DNA of 64,000 nt from Blastocatellia bacterium (GTDB lineage: Bacteria > Acidobacteriota > Blastocatellia > Chloracidobacteriales > JADJPF01). The stretch is taken from the NCBI GenBank assembly GCA_016713405.1, contig JADJPF010000001.1:310001-374000 (forward strand), written 5' to 3'. The notes beneath the pieces are model-generated. The model worked only from the letters and a program-made list of their open reading frames with translations, was not told where the DNA came from and ran no database searches. Of the stretch, positions 18,433 to 26,809 are shown in pieces (the first letter of the stretch is position 1; every line of letters begins with the position of its first letter). The position numbers and the translations under genes are program-made.

Positions 18433-19170
18433 ATGAACCAAATGTGTCCTTCTTGTGGTTTTGATGTTCATATTGATGATAGCCAAGCTCCACCCTATGC
18501 TTTTACTATGGAATGCCCGCGTTGTCGTAAATCTGTAACTATGTCTCCCCCTCCTAAACCAGAACCAACATTAAAAGTTGATAGTACAATGGCTCGTACT
18601 AACGTTATGGGATCAGGAAATGCTAAAGCTGGTGGCCCGGCTAATATGCAGGAAACCTTAATGGCATTTATGCAGATGATGAGTGGTGGAACTACTCCAG
18701 TAGCAGCAAAAACGCCAGATCCTTCTAAAACGCCTTATGCCTGGGCGCGTAAAAATGTATTAATTTGTTGTGCTGATCAAAACCAACGTCAAATAATCGA
18801 GCAAGTTATAACAAATAATTATGATACTCATATAGCACAAAGTTCAGCACAAGCTTTAGAAATAATGCATGGTGTTAAAGTAGATATGCTAGTGCTAGAC
18901 CCTCAATTTGATGCTGCTCGCCAAGGTGGTATAGCTGTACTACGGCATGTTAGTTCTTTAATGCCAAAATATCGCCGCCGTATTTACGTTGTGTTAGTTT
19001 CTCCTCAAGTAAAAACTTTAGATACCTATATGGCATTTCTTAATTGCGTTAATTTAACGGTAAATACTGATGATTTAGAATCTTTGCCAGCAGTCTTGGA
19101 AAAAAGCTTAAAAGATTTTAATGAATTATATCGTCCATACTTTGAGGCTGGAGGGGGAGATTTTTTATAA
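18433..19170 (+). CDS. Zinc-ribbon protein with atypical receiver-like domain
   Basis: A 245-residue protein. Two CxxC pairs (Cys5/8 and Cys28/31) form a probable MJ0042-type zinc ribbon. A proline-rich and Met/Gly-rich linker follows (about 40-95). Residues 108-230 resemble a CheY-like receiver: NVLICCADQNQRQ at the first strand and a central LVLDPQFD supplying a candidate Asp. The usual acidic pair is degenerate and the conserved Lys-Pro of the last strand is missing (NLTVNTDDL), so canonical phospho-switching is doubtful. It sits directly behind the PilT-type ATPase, so a role in pilus control is plausible inference. Confidence 0.75.
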   Translation: MNQMCPSCGFDVHIDDSQAPPYAFTMECPRCRKSVTMSPPPKPEPTLKVDSTMARTNVMGSGNAKAGGPANMQETLMAFMQMMSGGTTPVAAKTPDPSKTPYAWARKNVLICCADQNQRQIIEQVITNNYDTHIAQSSAQALEIMHGVKVDMLVLDPQFDAARQGGIAVLRHVSSLMPKYRRRIYVVLVSPQVKTLDTYMAFLNCVNLTVNTDDLESLPAVLEKSLKDFNELYRPYFEAGGGDFL

Positions 19171-19180
19171 AATTAAAAAG

Positions 19181-20146
19181 TTATTCTTCTTGTCTAAGAT
19201 CTAAACTATCTCCCCAATCGGATTTTTTTGCTAGTTTATAATTATCTTTACTAGCTGAAATCGTAAGGTTTTTTAATCCGTTACTAGTACATAAACTTAA
19301 TTGTAAATGACCTTTTCTTTTTAATGGATGGCGGATAATACGGGCAAAAGGTCTATTTACAACATCTTTAGAAACAATAAGATAAGAAAATTTTTCATCT
19401 TCATAAGATAAATATCCAGCTTTTGCTCGACGATGAAGGCTTGAGCGCGGCAACCGCTCAGAAAAGTGGCACCAATCGTTTTCCTGCATCGGGCAAATTT
19501 CTTGGTGTGGACAAGGTGCTACTATATTTGCTCCTAAACTAATTAACTGCTCTCTAGCCTCTAAAATATTACTAAACCCTTTTGGTGTTCCTGGTTCAAT
19601 TAATAAAAGTATTTTACTTGTTGCTTGCCAGGCTTTTTGAACTAAAACTTTTCTTTCTACTAAAGGCAATTCTCCTAAAACATAAGAAATAGTTATTAAG
19701 TCATTTGCTGAAAATTGATGCTCTTTAATTAAATTTAAGTTAAGCCACTCAGCAGATTTAAGACTAACATTGTTGTTAGATAATTTCTTACCTAAAGCTA
19801 GCATATTTTTATCGTCTTCTATCAAAGTAACCTTATTGATTGCTGGGAAAAGATTTAATGCTGCCCAAGCAACTGTACCAGGGCCAGCACCTAAGTCTAA
19901 TAAACTAGCTAATTCTATGTTAGGTAAAACTTTTTTTAACTGTGTTAATACTGCTTTTATTACCGCATAAGTTGCAGGAAGTCTTACTCCAATATAAGCA
20001 AGACGATGTATAGTAGAGGAAATTAATACTTTCTCGCTATTGCGGTAGCGTAAGGATAATTCCTCTATTGCTTTAGAAAAAAGAGAAAAATCTATTGTAG
20101 TTAACTCTGTTTCTATAGCTTTAGCTAATTCATTAGGTAAAGACAT
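19181..20146 (-). CDS. Rsm22-like SAM-dependent methyltransferase
   Basis: A 321-residue protein of the small-subunit ribosomal Rsm22-like family. Landmarks are an N-terminal helical region with YRNSEKVLISSTIHRLAYIG, the SAM motif LLDLGAGPGTVAW, ISYVLGELP, LLLIEPGTPKGF, and a Cys-rich PCPHQEICPMQENDWCHF segment. This segment, in homologues, binds an Fe-S cluster or zinc. A C-terminal SYLIVSK strand follows. Mitochondrial and bacterial relatives are linked to small-subunit rRNA maturation. The small zinc-ribbon gene lies nine bases upstream on the same strand, suggesting a two-gene unit. Confidence 0.87.
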   Translation of the reverse strand: MSLPNELAKAIETELTTIDFSLFSKAIEELSLRYRNSEKVLISSTIHRLAYIGVRLPATYAVIKAVLTQLKKVLPNIELASLLDLGAGPGTVAWAALNLFPAINKVTLIEDDKNMLALGKKLSNNNVSLKSAEWLNLNLIKEHQFSANDLITISYVLGELPLVERKVLVQKAWQATSKILLLIEPGTPKGFSNILEAREQLISLGANIVAPCPHQEICPMQENDWCHFSERLPRSSLHRRAKAGYLSYEDEKFSYLIVSKDVVNRPFARIIRHPLKRKGHLQLSLCTSNGLKNLTISASKDNYKLAKKSDWGDSLDLRQEE

Positions 20147-20155
20147 ATGGTAAAA

Positions 20156-20347
20156 TTAGCGTATAGCTAACATTTCATTTAATACTTCTACTTCTGCCAC
20201 TTCTACAGAACTTTCTATTAGGTACAATGCTTCTAGCTCTCCTGTTGATTGATTAGATAGACATTGTATACAATAAAACTTTTCTTCTTGGATTAAAGCA
20301 CGTTGTATTAGTTGGTTACATCCAAAACAATTAAAAAGATGGGTCAT
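20156..20347 (-). CDS. Small zinc-ribbon protein
   Basis: A 63-residue protein with two CxxC pairs (Cys7/10 and Cys26/29) that would bind one zinc ion, then an acidic C-terminal half. Plausible Shine-Dalgarno AAAAGG lies upstream of the minus-strand ATG. It is nine bases upstream of the Rsm22-like gene in the same direction. No named family is recognised. A nucleic-acid or ribosome-associated role is guesswork from the fold and the neighbour. Confidence 0.65.
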   Translation of the reverse strand: MTHLFNCFGCNQLIQRALIQEEKFYCIQCLSNQSTGELEALYLIESSVEVAEVEVLNEMLAIR

Positions 20348-20722
20348 AAAATTAACCTTTTAAGTATATTTTTTAGAATAGATAAAAACTATTTAACATT
20401 TTGTAGTTTTACTATAATTATTAGTATTTTTCAACTACCTATTGTTTTCTTTGTTTACAATGCGATTAATGTATAAAAACTAACAAAAAACTAATAGGTT
20501 TTTTGTTGAAAAATAAAGACTTAATGCAAAATTAACAAGATTATAAGTAATAGATCAACTATAATATTTTATACAAAGTATTTGAGTTGGTTACTTATGT
20601 AATGGCTATAAAATCTTATAAAACCTTATAAACCAACAAAAGTTAAACAACATAGTAAAATAGTCCCATTTCCTCTCAAACTAAACAAAACTTTTAGAAA
20701 ATAAAATAGAAACGAGGGGCTT
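20348..20722. other. AT-rich divergent promoter region, no gene
   Basis: About 375 bases between the divergent zinc-ribbon gene and the OmpR-type regulator. No coding frame or stable hairpin was seen. Several TATAAT-like boxes (for example TATAAT within the stretch 20570-20577) make it a likely site of divergent promoters. None could be paired confidently with a -35 element. Confidence 0.4.
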
Positions 20723-21424
20723 ATGACAACAAATTACAAATCACAGATTTTAATAGTAGATGATGAACCGCAAATTTTGCGTGTAATGAAAAATAGTCTT
20801 TTAGCAAGAGGTTATGATGTAAAAGTTGCTTCTGATGCTTTAGAAGCAATAGAGTTAATTAATGAGAAAATACCAGATTTAATCATTTTAGATTTAATGA
20901 TGCCTAAGTTGTCAGGTTTTGATTTATGTAAGATGGTGCGTAAAATATCTAAAGTACCAATAATGATTCTTTCAGCTAGGCAGTTAGAAGATGATAAAAA
21001 GACAGCTTTAGATTTAGGAGCATGCGATTATATAACTAAGCCTTTTAATTTGAATGATTTACTAGTACGAATGAGAGTAACATTAAGAAGAAGTAGCAAT
21101 ACAGAAATAGAGGTAGGATACTTAAAAGTTGGTGATATTGGGATTGATTTTAGTAACAAAAGAGTTTTAGTTAGTGGAAAGGAAGTGGAATTAACACTAG
21201 TAGAATATGATGTACTTATATACTTAGCGAATAATGCAGGAAAAATAATAACACGCCAAAATTTAATGAACCGTTTATTTGGCTTTGATGGCTTAGAACA
21301 TAGTCAGCAATTAAGAAGTTTAATAAATAAATTACGTAATAAAATAGAGCCTAATCCAGAAAAGCCTCATTATATTTTAATTGAACCTGGAATAGGTTAT
21401 AAATTCTATCAACAGCCTTTATAG
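20723..21424 (+). CDS. OmpR/KdpE-type response regulator
   Basis: A 233-residue two-component regulator. The receiver (8-122) has acidic pair Asp13-Asp14, phosphoacceptor Asp57 in LIILDLMMP and Lys106 in YITKPF. Residues 130-230 form a winged-helix Trans_reg_C domain with VELTLVEYDVLIYLA, RQNLMNRLFG and a final PHYILIEPGIGYKF. It should bind DNA when phosphorylated. The arrangement resembles KdpE, but no kdp genes or histidine kinase adjoin it, so it is an orphan regulator here. The ATG has GAGGGG (20715-20719 region) upstream. Confidence 0.93.
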   Translation: MTTNYKSQILIVDDEPQILRVMKNSLLARGYDVKVASDALEAIELINEKIPDLIILDLMMPKLSGFDLCKMVRKISKVPIMILSARQLEDDKKTALDLGACDYITKPFNLNDLLVRMRVTLRRSSNTEIEVGYLKVGDIGIDFSNKRVLVSGKEVELTLVEYDVLIYLANNAGKIITRQNLMNRLFGFDGLEHSQQLRSLINKLRNKIEPNPEKPHYILIEPGIGYKFYQQPL

Positions 21425-21574
21425 ACAGATTAAAAATTAAAGGGATTAAAAATTAGTTTAATTTATAAACAAGCGAAAGATCAGCAAGTTAAACTAGTAG
21501 TTTAGTTTTTTGTTGTTTACGCTTTCTTTTTGATTTAGTTTTTTGCTGTTATTATAACTTAAGGATATATAGAG

Positions 21575-22300
21575 ATGTTAATTTTGCCAGCAATTGACTT
21601 AAAAGATGGTTGTTGTGTTCGTCTTACTCAAGGTGATAAGGAAAAAGTAAAAGTTTATGATCAAGATCCATTAGCTGTTGCTAGTAGCTTTTTAACTGTT
21701 GGGGCGCAAATGATTCATATTGTTGATCTTGATGGAGCGTTTGCTGGTGCAAAGACGGAAAACTTGTCAATTGTTAAGAAAATTTGCCATGAGTTAAACG
21801 CAAAAGTAGAATTTGGCGGCGGTGTTAGAGATGAAAAAGCTGTAGAAAACCTTATAGAAATAGGGGTTAGTCAAATTGTTCTTGGGACAATAGCGGTTGA
21901 AAATACGGAATTATTAACTAATTTAGCCAAAAAATATCAAAAATATTTAGCCATTGGCATAGATGCTAGAAATGGTAAAGTTGCAACTCGTGGTTGGGAA
22001 ACTATTACAGAAATAGACGCAGTAACTTTGGCTAAACAAGTTTCTGAGCTAGGAATTGAGCGAGTAATTTACACAGATATTTCACAAGATGGAATGCTAA
22101 CAGGCCCAAATTTAGTGATGACTAAACATTTAGCTGAAAGTAGCAAATTAAAAGTAACGGCTTCTGGTGGTATAGGCTCTTTAGCTGATATTTGCGCCTT
22201 AAAAGCTTTAAGTAGTTATGGTGTAGATAGTTGCATTATTGGAAAAGCTCTTTATGAGCAAAAATTTACTCTAAAAGAAGCTTTAGAAATTGCTGCTTAA
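21575..22300 (+). CDS. hisA: HisA, ProFAR isomerase of histidine biosynthesis
   Basis: A 241-residue TIM barrel. It isomerises ProFAR to PRFAR in the fourth step of histidine synthesis. The catalytic acid/base Asp8 lies in LPAIDLKDG, and the second Asp lies in YTDISQDGM near residue 170. Phosphate-binding loops are EFGGGVRDE and TASGGIGSLAD. Length is typical. The rest of the his cluster is absent from the window. The stop overlaps by four bases the 3' end of the convergent GGDEF gene. Conserved GDKEKVKVYDQDPLAVA supports HisA over HisF. Confidence 0.94.
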   Translation: MLILPAIDLKDGCCVRLTQGDKEKVKVYDQDPLAVASSFLTVGAQMIHIVDLDGAFAGAKTENLSIVKKICHELNAKVEFGGGVRDEKAVENLIEIGVSQIVLGTIAVENTELLTNLAKKYQKYLAIGIDARNGKVATRGWETITEIDAVTLAKQVSELGIERVIYTDISQDGMLTGPNLVMTKHLAESSKLKVTASGGIGSLADICALKALSSYGVDSCIIGKALYEQKFTLKEALEIAA

Positions 22301-22785
22301 ATAACTTTAACTCGGTTACGACCAGACTTTTTAACTTCAAAAAGCGAGTCATCCAATTCTTTAAGTATTTCTTTGGCGTTATTATGGCTAGCTTTCTTTG
22401 AAAGTTCTGTTACAAGAATAGTAACTGTTATTTGGTTATAGTATTCTTGAGGGAAAAAGTCAGTATTTTCTATTGCTGTACGTATAGATTCAGCTAATTC
22501 TGTTGCAGTTTGTACATTAATTTCTGGCAGTAAAATTGCGAATTCTTCGCCTCCATAGCGACTTGCAAAACCCCGGCTTTGAACTTGTTTTGATAACTCT
22601 TCTGCAATTTTAACTAAAATCCTATCTCCAACAAGAAAACCATTATCATTAACTGCTTTAAAAAAATCTATATCAATAAATAATAGAGAAAAAACAGGAT
22701 TGTTTGTTTTTTCTAAAAGTTTATCTAGTTGTTCAATTAAAAATCTACGATTTAACAAGCCTGTTAATTCATCTTTCATTTTCAA
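22297..22785 (-). CDS. Stand-alone GGDEF diguanylate cyclase domain
   Basis: A 162-residue protein that is almost only a GGDEF domain. It begins with DELTGLLNRR, has FIDIDFFKAVND (metal/substrate Asp), and a GGEEF active site in SRYGGEEFAILLPE. The usual GH-x-x-GD motif reads NGFLVGD, with Phe in place of His. No sensor, membrane segment or RxxD inhibitory site was evident, and only six bases separate it from the upstream radical SAM gene. It should make cyclic di-GMP from GTP if it dimerises. GAGGTTG upstream of its ATG supports this start. Confidence 0.88.
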   Translation of the reverse strand: MKMKDELTGLLNRRFLIEQLDKLLEKTNNPVFSLLFIDIDFFKAVNDNGFLVGDRILVKIAEELSKQVQSRGFASRYGGEEFAILLPEINVQTATELAESIRTAIENTDFFPQEYYNQITVTILVTELSKKASHNNAKEILKELDDSLFEVKKSGRNRVKVI

Positions 22786-22791
22786 CCTCTT

Positions 22792-23886
22792 TTAACTTCT
22801 TCCTGTTCGTAGAAAATATATTTCTTCACCAAATTTTTCTTTTACTTTTGCTCCAATTTTAACATTTTGATTTAGCTTGCCACATTGTGCGCAACTTGGA
22901 TAATAACGCCCTTGCATAAGCCGTTCACGGACAGCTTGCCATTTTTCGCTATACCAATGTTCAGAAAATTTACCTTCAGCTAAGTTTCCTACTTCTACTT
23001 CTGTTGAACAGCAAAATAAAATTTTTCCTTCCACTGTAACACGGGAATAATTCCAACCCATAAAACAGCCTACTTCTTTGATAGGTGCTGTTGACAAGCC
23101 TCCAATCGCAACTTGTTTTTCAAAAATATCTAAGTTGGTTGTTACATTTAATTTAGCAGCTTCACGGCGTGCTAATGGGATTAGCTCATCAAGTAGTAAT
23201 TTTTGTTGTTCTTCTGTAATCGCACAACGTTCAGTTCCTTGGCTTAAACTAGCTAATTTATAAGTAATGCTAGTAGCATTATATTTATCAGCAAACCTAA
23301 CCATTTCAACTAGTTCCGCTGCTGTATCATAATTGATTACTTGGACGTGCTTAAATCTTTTACCAGCCCAAGCAAAAGTTTCCAAAAGTTGACAAAGCTT
23401 TTGAAAATCAGCAGGTCTTAAATTTGGATGAAATGCTATATAAGATGTTGGAGAAACACCATTTACAGAAATTAACATCATATCCACATTTAACGAGAGG
23501 ATTTTTTCTGCATTAGCTAAAAGTGCGTTAGTAAGTACAGTAACATGCCAGCCATAGCCCTTGCATACTTCAATGATTTTATAGATAGCAGGATTAACAA
23601 AAGGATCTCCCATACCTGATAAAATCACGGCTTCAACAGAATTTAGGCTGTCAAGGTCTTTAGCTAGCTCTATAAATGCTTCAAAATCAAACTGTTTACG
23701 CTTCCACTCCATTGATCGAGGTAAATAAAGCAAAGGTGAGTGATCCCAGCAAGTTGTGCAATTGGTGTTACAGCCGTTAGCTAAATCTATATGCACGGTT
23801 TGAGGCCCAGTTAGGACTTTACCCTCTTTTATTCCCTGCATTCGCAACTTACGCGCTTGACGAAATTTTTCTGTAATTACTGGCAA
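22792..23886 (-). CDS. Radical SAM/SPASM-domain enzyme
   Basis: A 364-residue protein. The N-terminal radical SAM domain has the [4Fe-4S] ligands Cys39, Cys43 and Cys46 (CNTNCTTC), a VILSGMGDPFVNP segment typical of SAM binding, and a TIM-barrel pattern. The C-terminal region resembles a SPASM/twitch domain: CFMGWNYSRVTVEGKILFCC followed by the CAQCG pair, which would hold an auxiliary cluster. Substrate is unknown. Such enzymes modify peptides, sugars or lipids. No obvious precursor peptide was found next to it. It is followed six bases later by the GGDEF gene. Confidence 0.88.
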   Translation of the reverse strand: MPVITEKFRQARKLRMQGIKEGKVLTGPQTVHIDLANGCNTNCTTCWDHSPLLYLPRSMEWKRKQFDFEAFIELAKDLDSLNSVEAVILSGMGDPFVNPAIYKIIEVCKGYGWHVTVLTNALLANAEKILSLNVDMMLISVNGVSPTSYIAFHPNLRPADFQKLCQLLETFAWAGKRFKHVQVINYDTAAELVEMVRFADKYNATSITYKLASLSQGTERCAITEEQQKLLLDELIPLARREAAKLNVTTNLDIFEKQVAIGGLSTAPIKEVGCFMGWNYSRVTVEGKILFCCSTEVEVGNLAEGKFSEHWYSEKWQAVRERLMQGRYYPSCAQCGKLNQNVKIGAKVKEKFGEEIYFLRTGRS

Positions 23887-24046
23887 AATATTTCTCCAAA
23901 AATTTTTTGTTAATAAAGTCGCTTTGAGAAACGTTTATTATTTGTTGTCTATTTTTAGCTCTTGATTTATTGATGGATGCTTGATTTTAGCAGGCCAGAA
24001 AATATGTTAAACATTATTTTCCTGATACTGAATAATACTTAAGGTT

Positions 24047-25287
24047 ATGAAAAAATATTCCTTTATTTAGATACTTTTAGAATTGCCCTTCAATCAATTT
24101 TTGCCCATAAATTACGTGCTTTTTTAACTTTAATAGGTATTATCATTGGCGTAGCTTCTGTTGTACTAGTAGGAGCTTCTATTAATGGTCTTAATACTTA
24201 TGTAACAGATATAGTTTCTCGTGTTTTAGGTGTTAACCATTTTATGGTTGCTCGAATAGCTGCGGTAGGTAATATTTCTGATGATGAATGGGATAAGATG
24301 GATCGACGCAATAAAAGATTAACATGGGAAGATTACTATTGGCTACGTGATAATTGTAATACTTGTCAAACGGTTGGAATACAAGTTAATAATGGTATAG
24401 ATCTAAAATTTGATGGTAAGGAACTGTTAGGGACAAGGGTTTCTGGAGTCACAGCAAATATGGTTGAGATAGAAGACAAAACCATTGTTGATGGTCGGTT
24501 TTTGCTGCCTTCAGAAGTTGAGCATTCTGCAATGGTTTGTGTAATTGGAATGGATGTAAAAGATAAGTTTTTTCCTGATGTGGATGCTATAGACAAAACT
24601 ATTAAAGTTCGACAAATCCCTTTAAGAGTTGTTGGAATAGAAGAAAAACGAGGCTCAATGTTTGGTCAATCTTTTGATAACCAAATTTACTTGCCTGTTA
24701 CTACTTATGGACATATTTTTGGCCGTCAACAAAGCCTTACCCTACATGGTAAAACTTCTGATAAAGAAGTCTTCTCTAGGGCCATAGAAGAAGCTAGAAC
24801 AGCCCTGCGCAATAAACATAAATTAAAAGGCAATGAAGATGATGATTTTGGCTTAATTAATGTTGATCAACTAAATGGTCAAGTAGATCAATTTACAGGT
24901 GCTATTGCTGTGGTCGTTGTTCCTATAACTTTAATTTCTTTGCTTGTTGGTGGAATTGTTGTAATGAATATTATGCTAGTAAGTGTTACTGAACGGACTT
25001 TTGAAATAGGCTTACGTAAAGCAATAGGAGCAACACGAGGTCAGATACTTTTACAATTTTTAATTGAATCATCACTACTTTCTGCTATTGGCGGTGTACT
25101 AGGATTAGTTACTGCTAGTGGGTTAGCTAAATTAATTACAGTTGCTACTCCAATACCAATGACAATTACTCCAGCTTATGTCTTACTTTCAATACTTGTT
25201 TCTGGTGGAATAGGTGTGATTGCTGGAATTTATCCTGCTTATAAAGCTGCAAAACTAGACCCAATTATTGCATTAACTAAGAATTAA
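24047..25287 (+). pseudogene. MacB-like ABC permease with an N-terminal frameshift
   Basis: A FtsX/MacB-type permease. The long open frame runs to 25287 and is open in frame from 24043, but contains no start until ATG 24244, which would discard the first membrane span. An ATG at 24047 is in another frame and hits a stop after seven codons. One extra A in the A-run 24050-24055 joins it, giving MKKIFLYLDTFRIALQSIFA and the classic first span. The periplasmic region follows, then three C-terminal spans with MNIMLVSVTERTFEIGLRKA. No ABC ATPase is adjacent. Whether the base is truly missing or misread is open. Confidence 0.8.
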
Positions 25288-25300
25288 GGAGCAAGTAGAA

Positions 25301-26553
25301 ATGAAAAAGCCAAAGTTAATTTTTGTTGAAATCATTGTAATGGCTGTAGAAAATCTAAAAGCTAATAAATTTCGTAGCTTTTTAACTATACTAGGTATTG
25401 TTATTGGAGTAATGACAGTTATTGCAATAGCATCTTTATTAACAGGACTTAGAAAAAATTTAGTTAATGTAATTGAAGAATATGGAACAAATAATATTTA
25501 TGCTTTTCATCTTTCTACGGGCCCTCGTGTAGGTGGACGAGATAGAGCAGAACGGCTTAGAAAACCTCTAAAAGAAGAAGATGGGGAAATTCTTCGCTCA
25601 CAAGCTAGCGCGATAAAAGATGTGGCTAACTCCTTATTTGTTAATTGGTCAGATAGTAGAATTGAATATAAAGGAACAAAATATCGTCGGGGCAATGTTA
25701 CAGGAGTTTCAGCAAATTATGCCCAAATAGTTAATTTATCTGTTGGACAAGGTAGGTTTTTTACTGAAGTTGATGACCAACATAAGCGCAATGTTATGGT
25801 GGTAGGTGTTAATGTTGCTAACGCACTCTTTCAAAGTGATTCTCAAGCAATAGGAAAAAAAGTTACTTTTGTGGGTAAAGAATTTGAAATTGTTGGAGTT
25901 TTGGAAAAAAGAAAAAGTAGTTTTTTAGAGAAAATGACGAAGATAATGATATTTTAGTCCCATATCATACAGCAAGAAAAGTTTCACCTCGTAGCGAAAC
26001 CTTAATGCTAATTATTCAATCCCACTCAGAAATGTTGAAACAAGCTTTATCGCAATCCCAAGACATTTTACGTCGTCAAAGGGGTGTAAAATTTAATGAA
26101 CCAGATAATTTTGATTTAGGTACAGCAGATCGTTTTGTACAACAATTTGATTCAATTATGGGGGGGATAGGTATAATTGCAATTTTAGTTTCTAGTATTG
26201 GCTTATTAGTTGGTGGTATTGGAGTTATGAACATCATGCTAGTAAGCGTTACAGAACGAACTAAAGAAATAGGTATTCGCAAAGCTATTGGCGCACAAAG
26301 TAAAGATATTGTTACTCAATTTCTTGTTGAAGCTATGACACTAACATTTTTAGGGGGTGTTTTAGGCGTTGTGTTAGCTGTTGGCCTTGGACAATTAATT
26401 AGTCTACTGGTGCCTTCATTACCAGGTGTTGTGCCTCTATGGGCTGTAACTTTAGGCTTAGTAGTATCTGTTTTAATAGGTTTAGTTTTTGGTGTCTGGC
26501 CGGCAACAAAAGCTGCTAAACTAGATCCTATAGAATGTTTACGCTATGAATAA
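25301..26553 (+). pseudogene. Second MacB-like ABC permease, split by a frameshift
   Basis: Begins at ATG 25301, 13 bases after the first permease, with GGAGCAAG upstream. The N-terminal half (first span plus periplasmic domain) stops at 25957. The C-terminal half is open in another frame from 25921 to 26553. It includes NDEDNDILVPYHTARK, then the three FtsX spans and MNIMLVSVTERTKEIGIRKA. One additional base in 25921-25934 (T6 or A4 run) restores a protein of about 417 residues. Together the two genes look like a permease pair of the type often orphaned from their ATPase in Acidobacteriota. They resemble each other and may be a tandem duplication. Confidence 0.82.
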
Positions 26554-26809
26554 TAAATAATCAGTAAATACAAAGTAGGATTGTTGCTTTACCAATCTTA
26601 GTCACACAATTATAATTAGTCACCTATTTGCAATAAATAGCTTGCTTTTAAGACTAATATTTAACTTTTAGCTAATTAATTTGCTTAGTTGATATAACTA
26701 AATAAATTAATTAGCTAAAAGCCAATTTTAGCTAAAATATTTAATTTTTAGCTAAAAAGTTGCAAACTAAAATTGGTTAGGTTTAATCCAAACTAAAATT
26801 TTTAGGCCA
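26554..26809. repeat. Hairpin-rich intergenic region with repeated TTTTAGCTAAAA palindromes
   Basis: An 18-base perfect inverted repeat pairs cttttagctaattaattt (26665-26682) with 26704-26721, enclosing a 21-base loop that itself holds ttagtt/aactaa. Immediately after come two copies of the palindrome ttttagctaaaa (26726-26737, 26746-26757). A second inverted repeat pairs ccaattttag (26722-26731) with ctaaaattgg (26767-26776). The array lies between the permeases and the PBP gene. It may be a terminator, an operator cluster or both. Confidence 0.7.
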
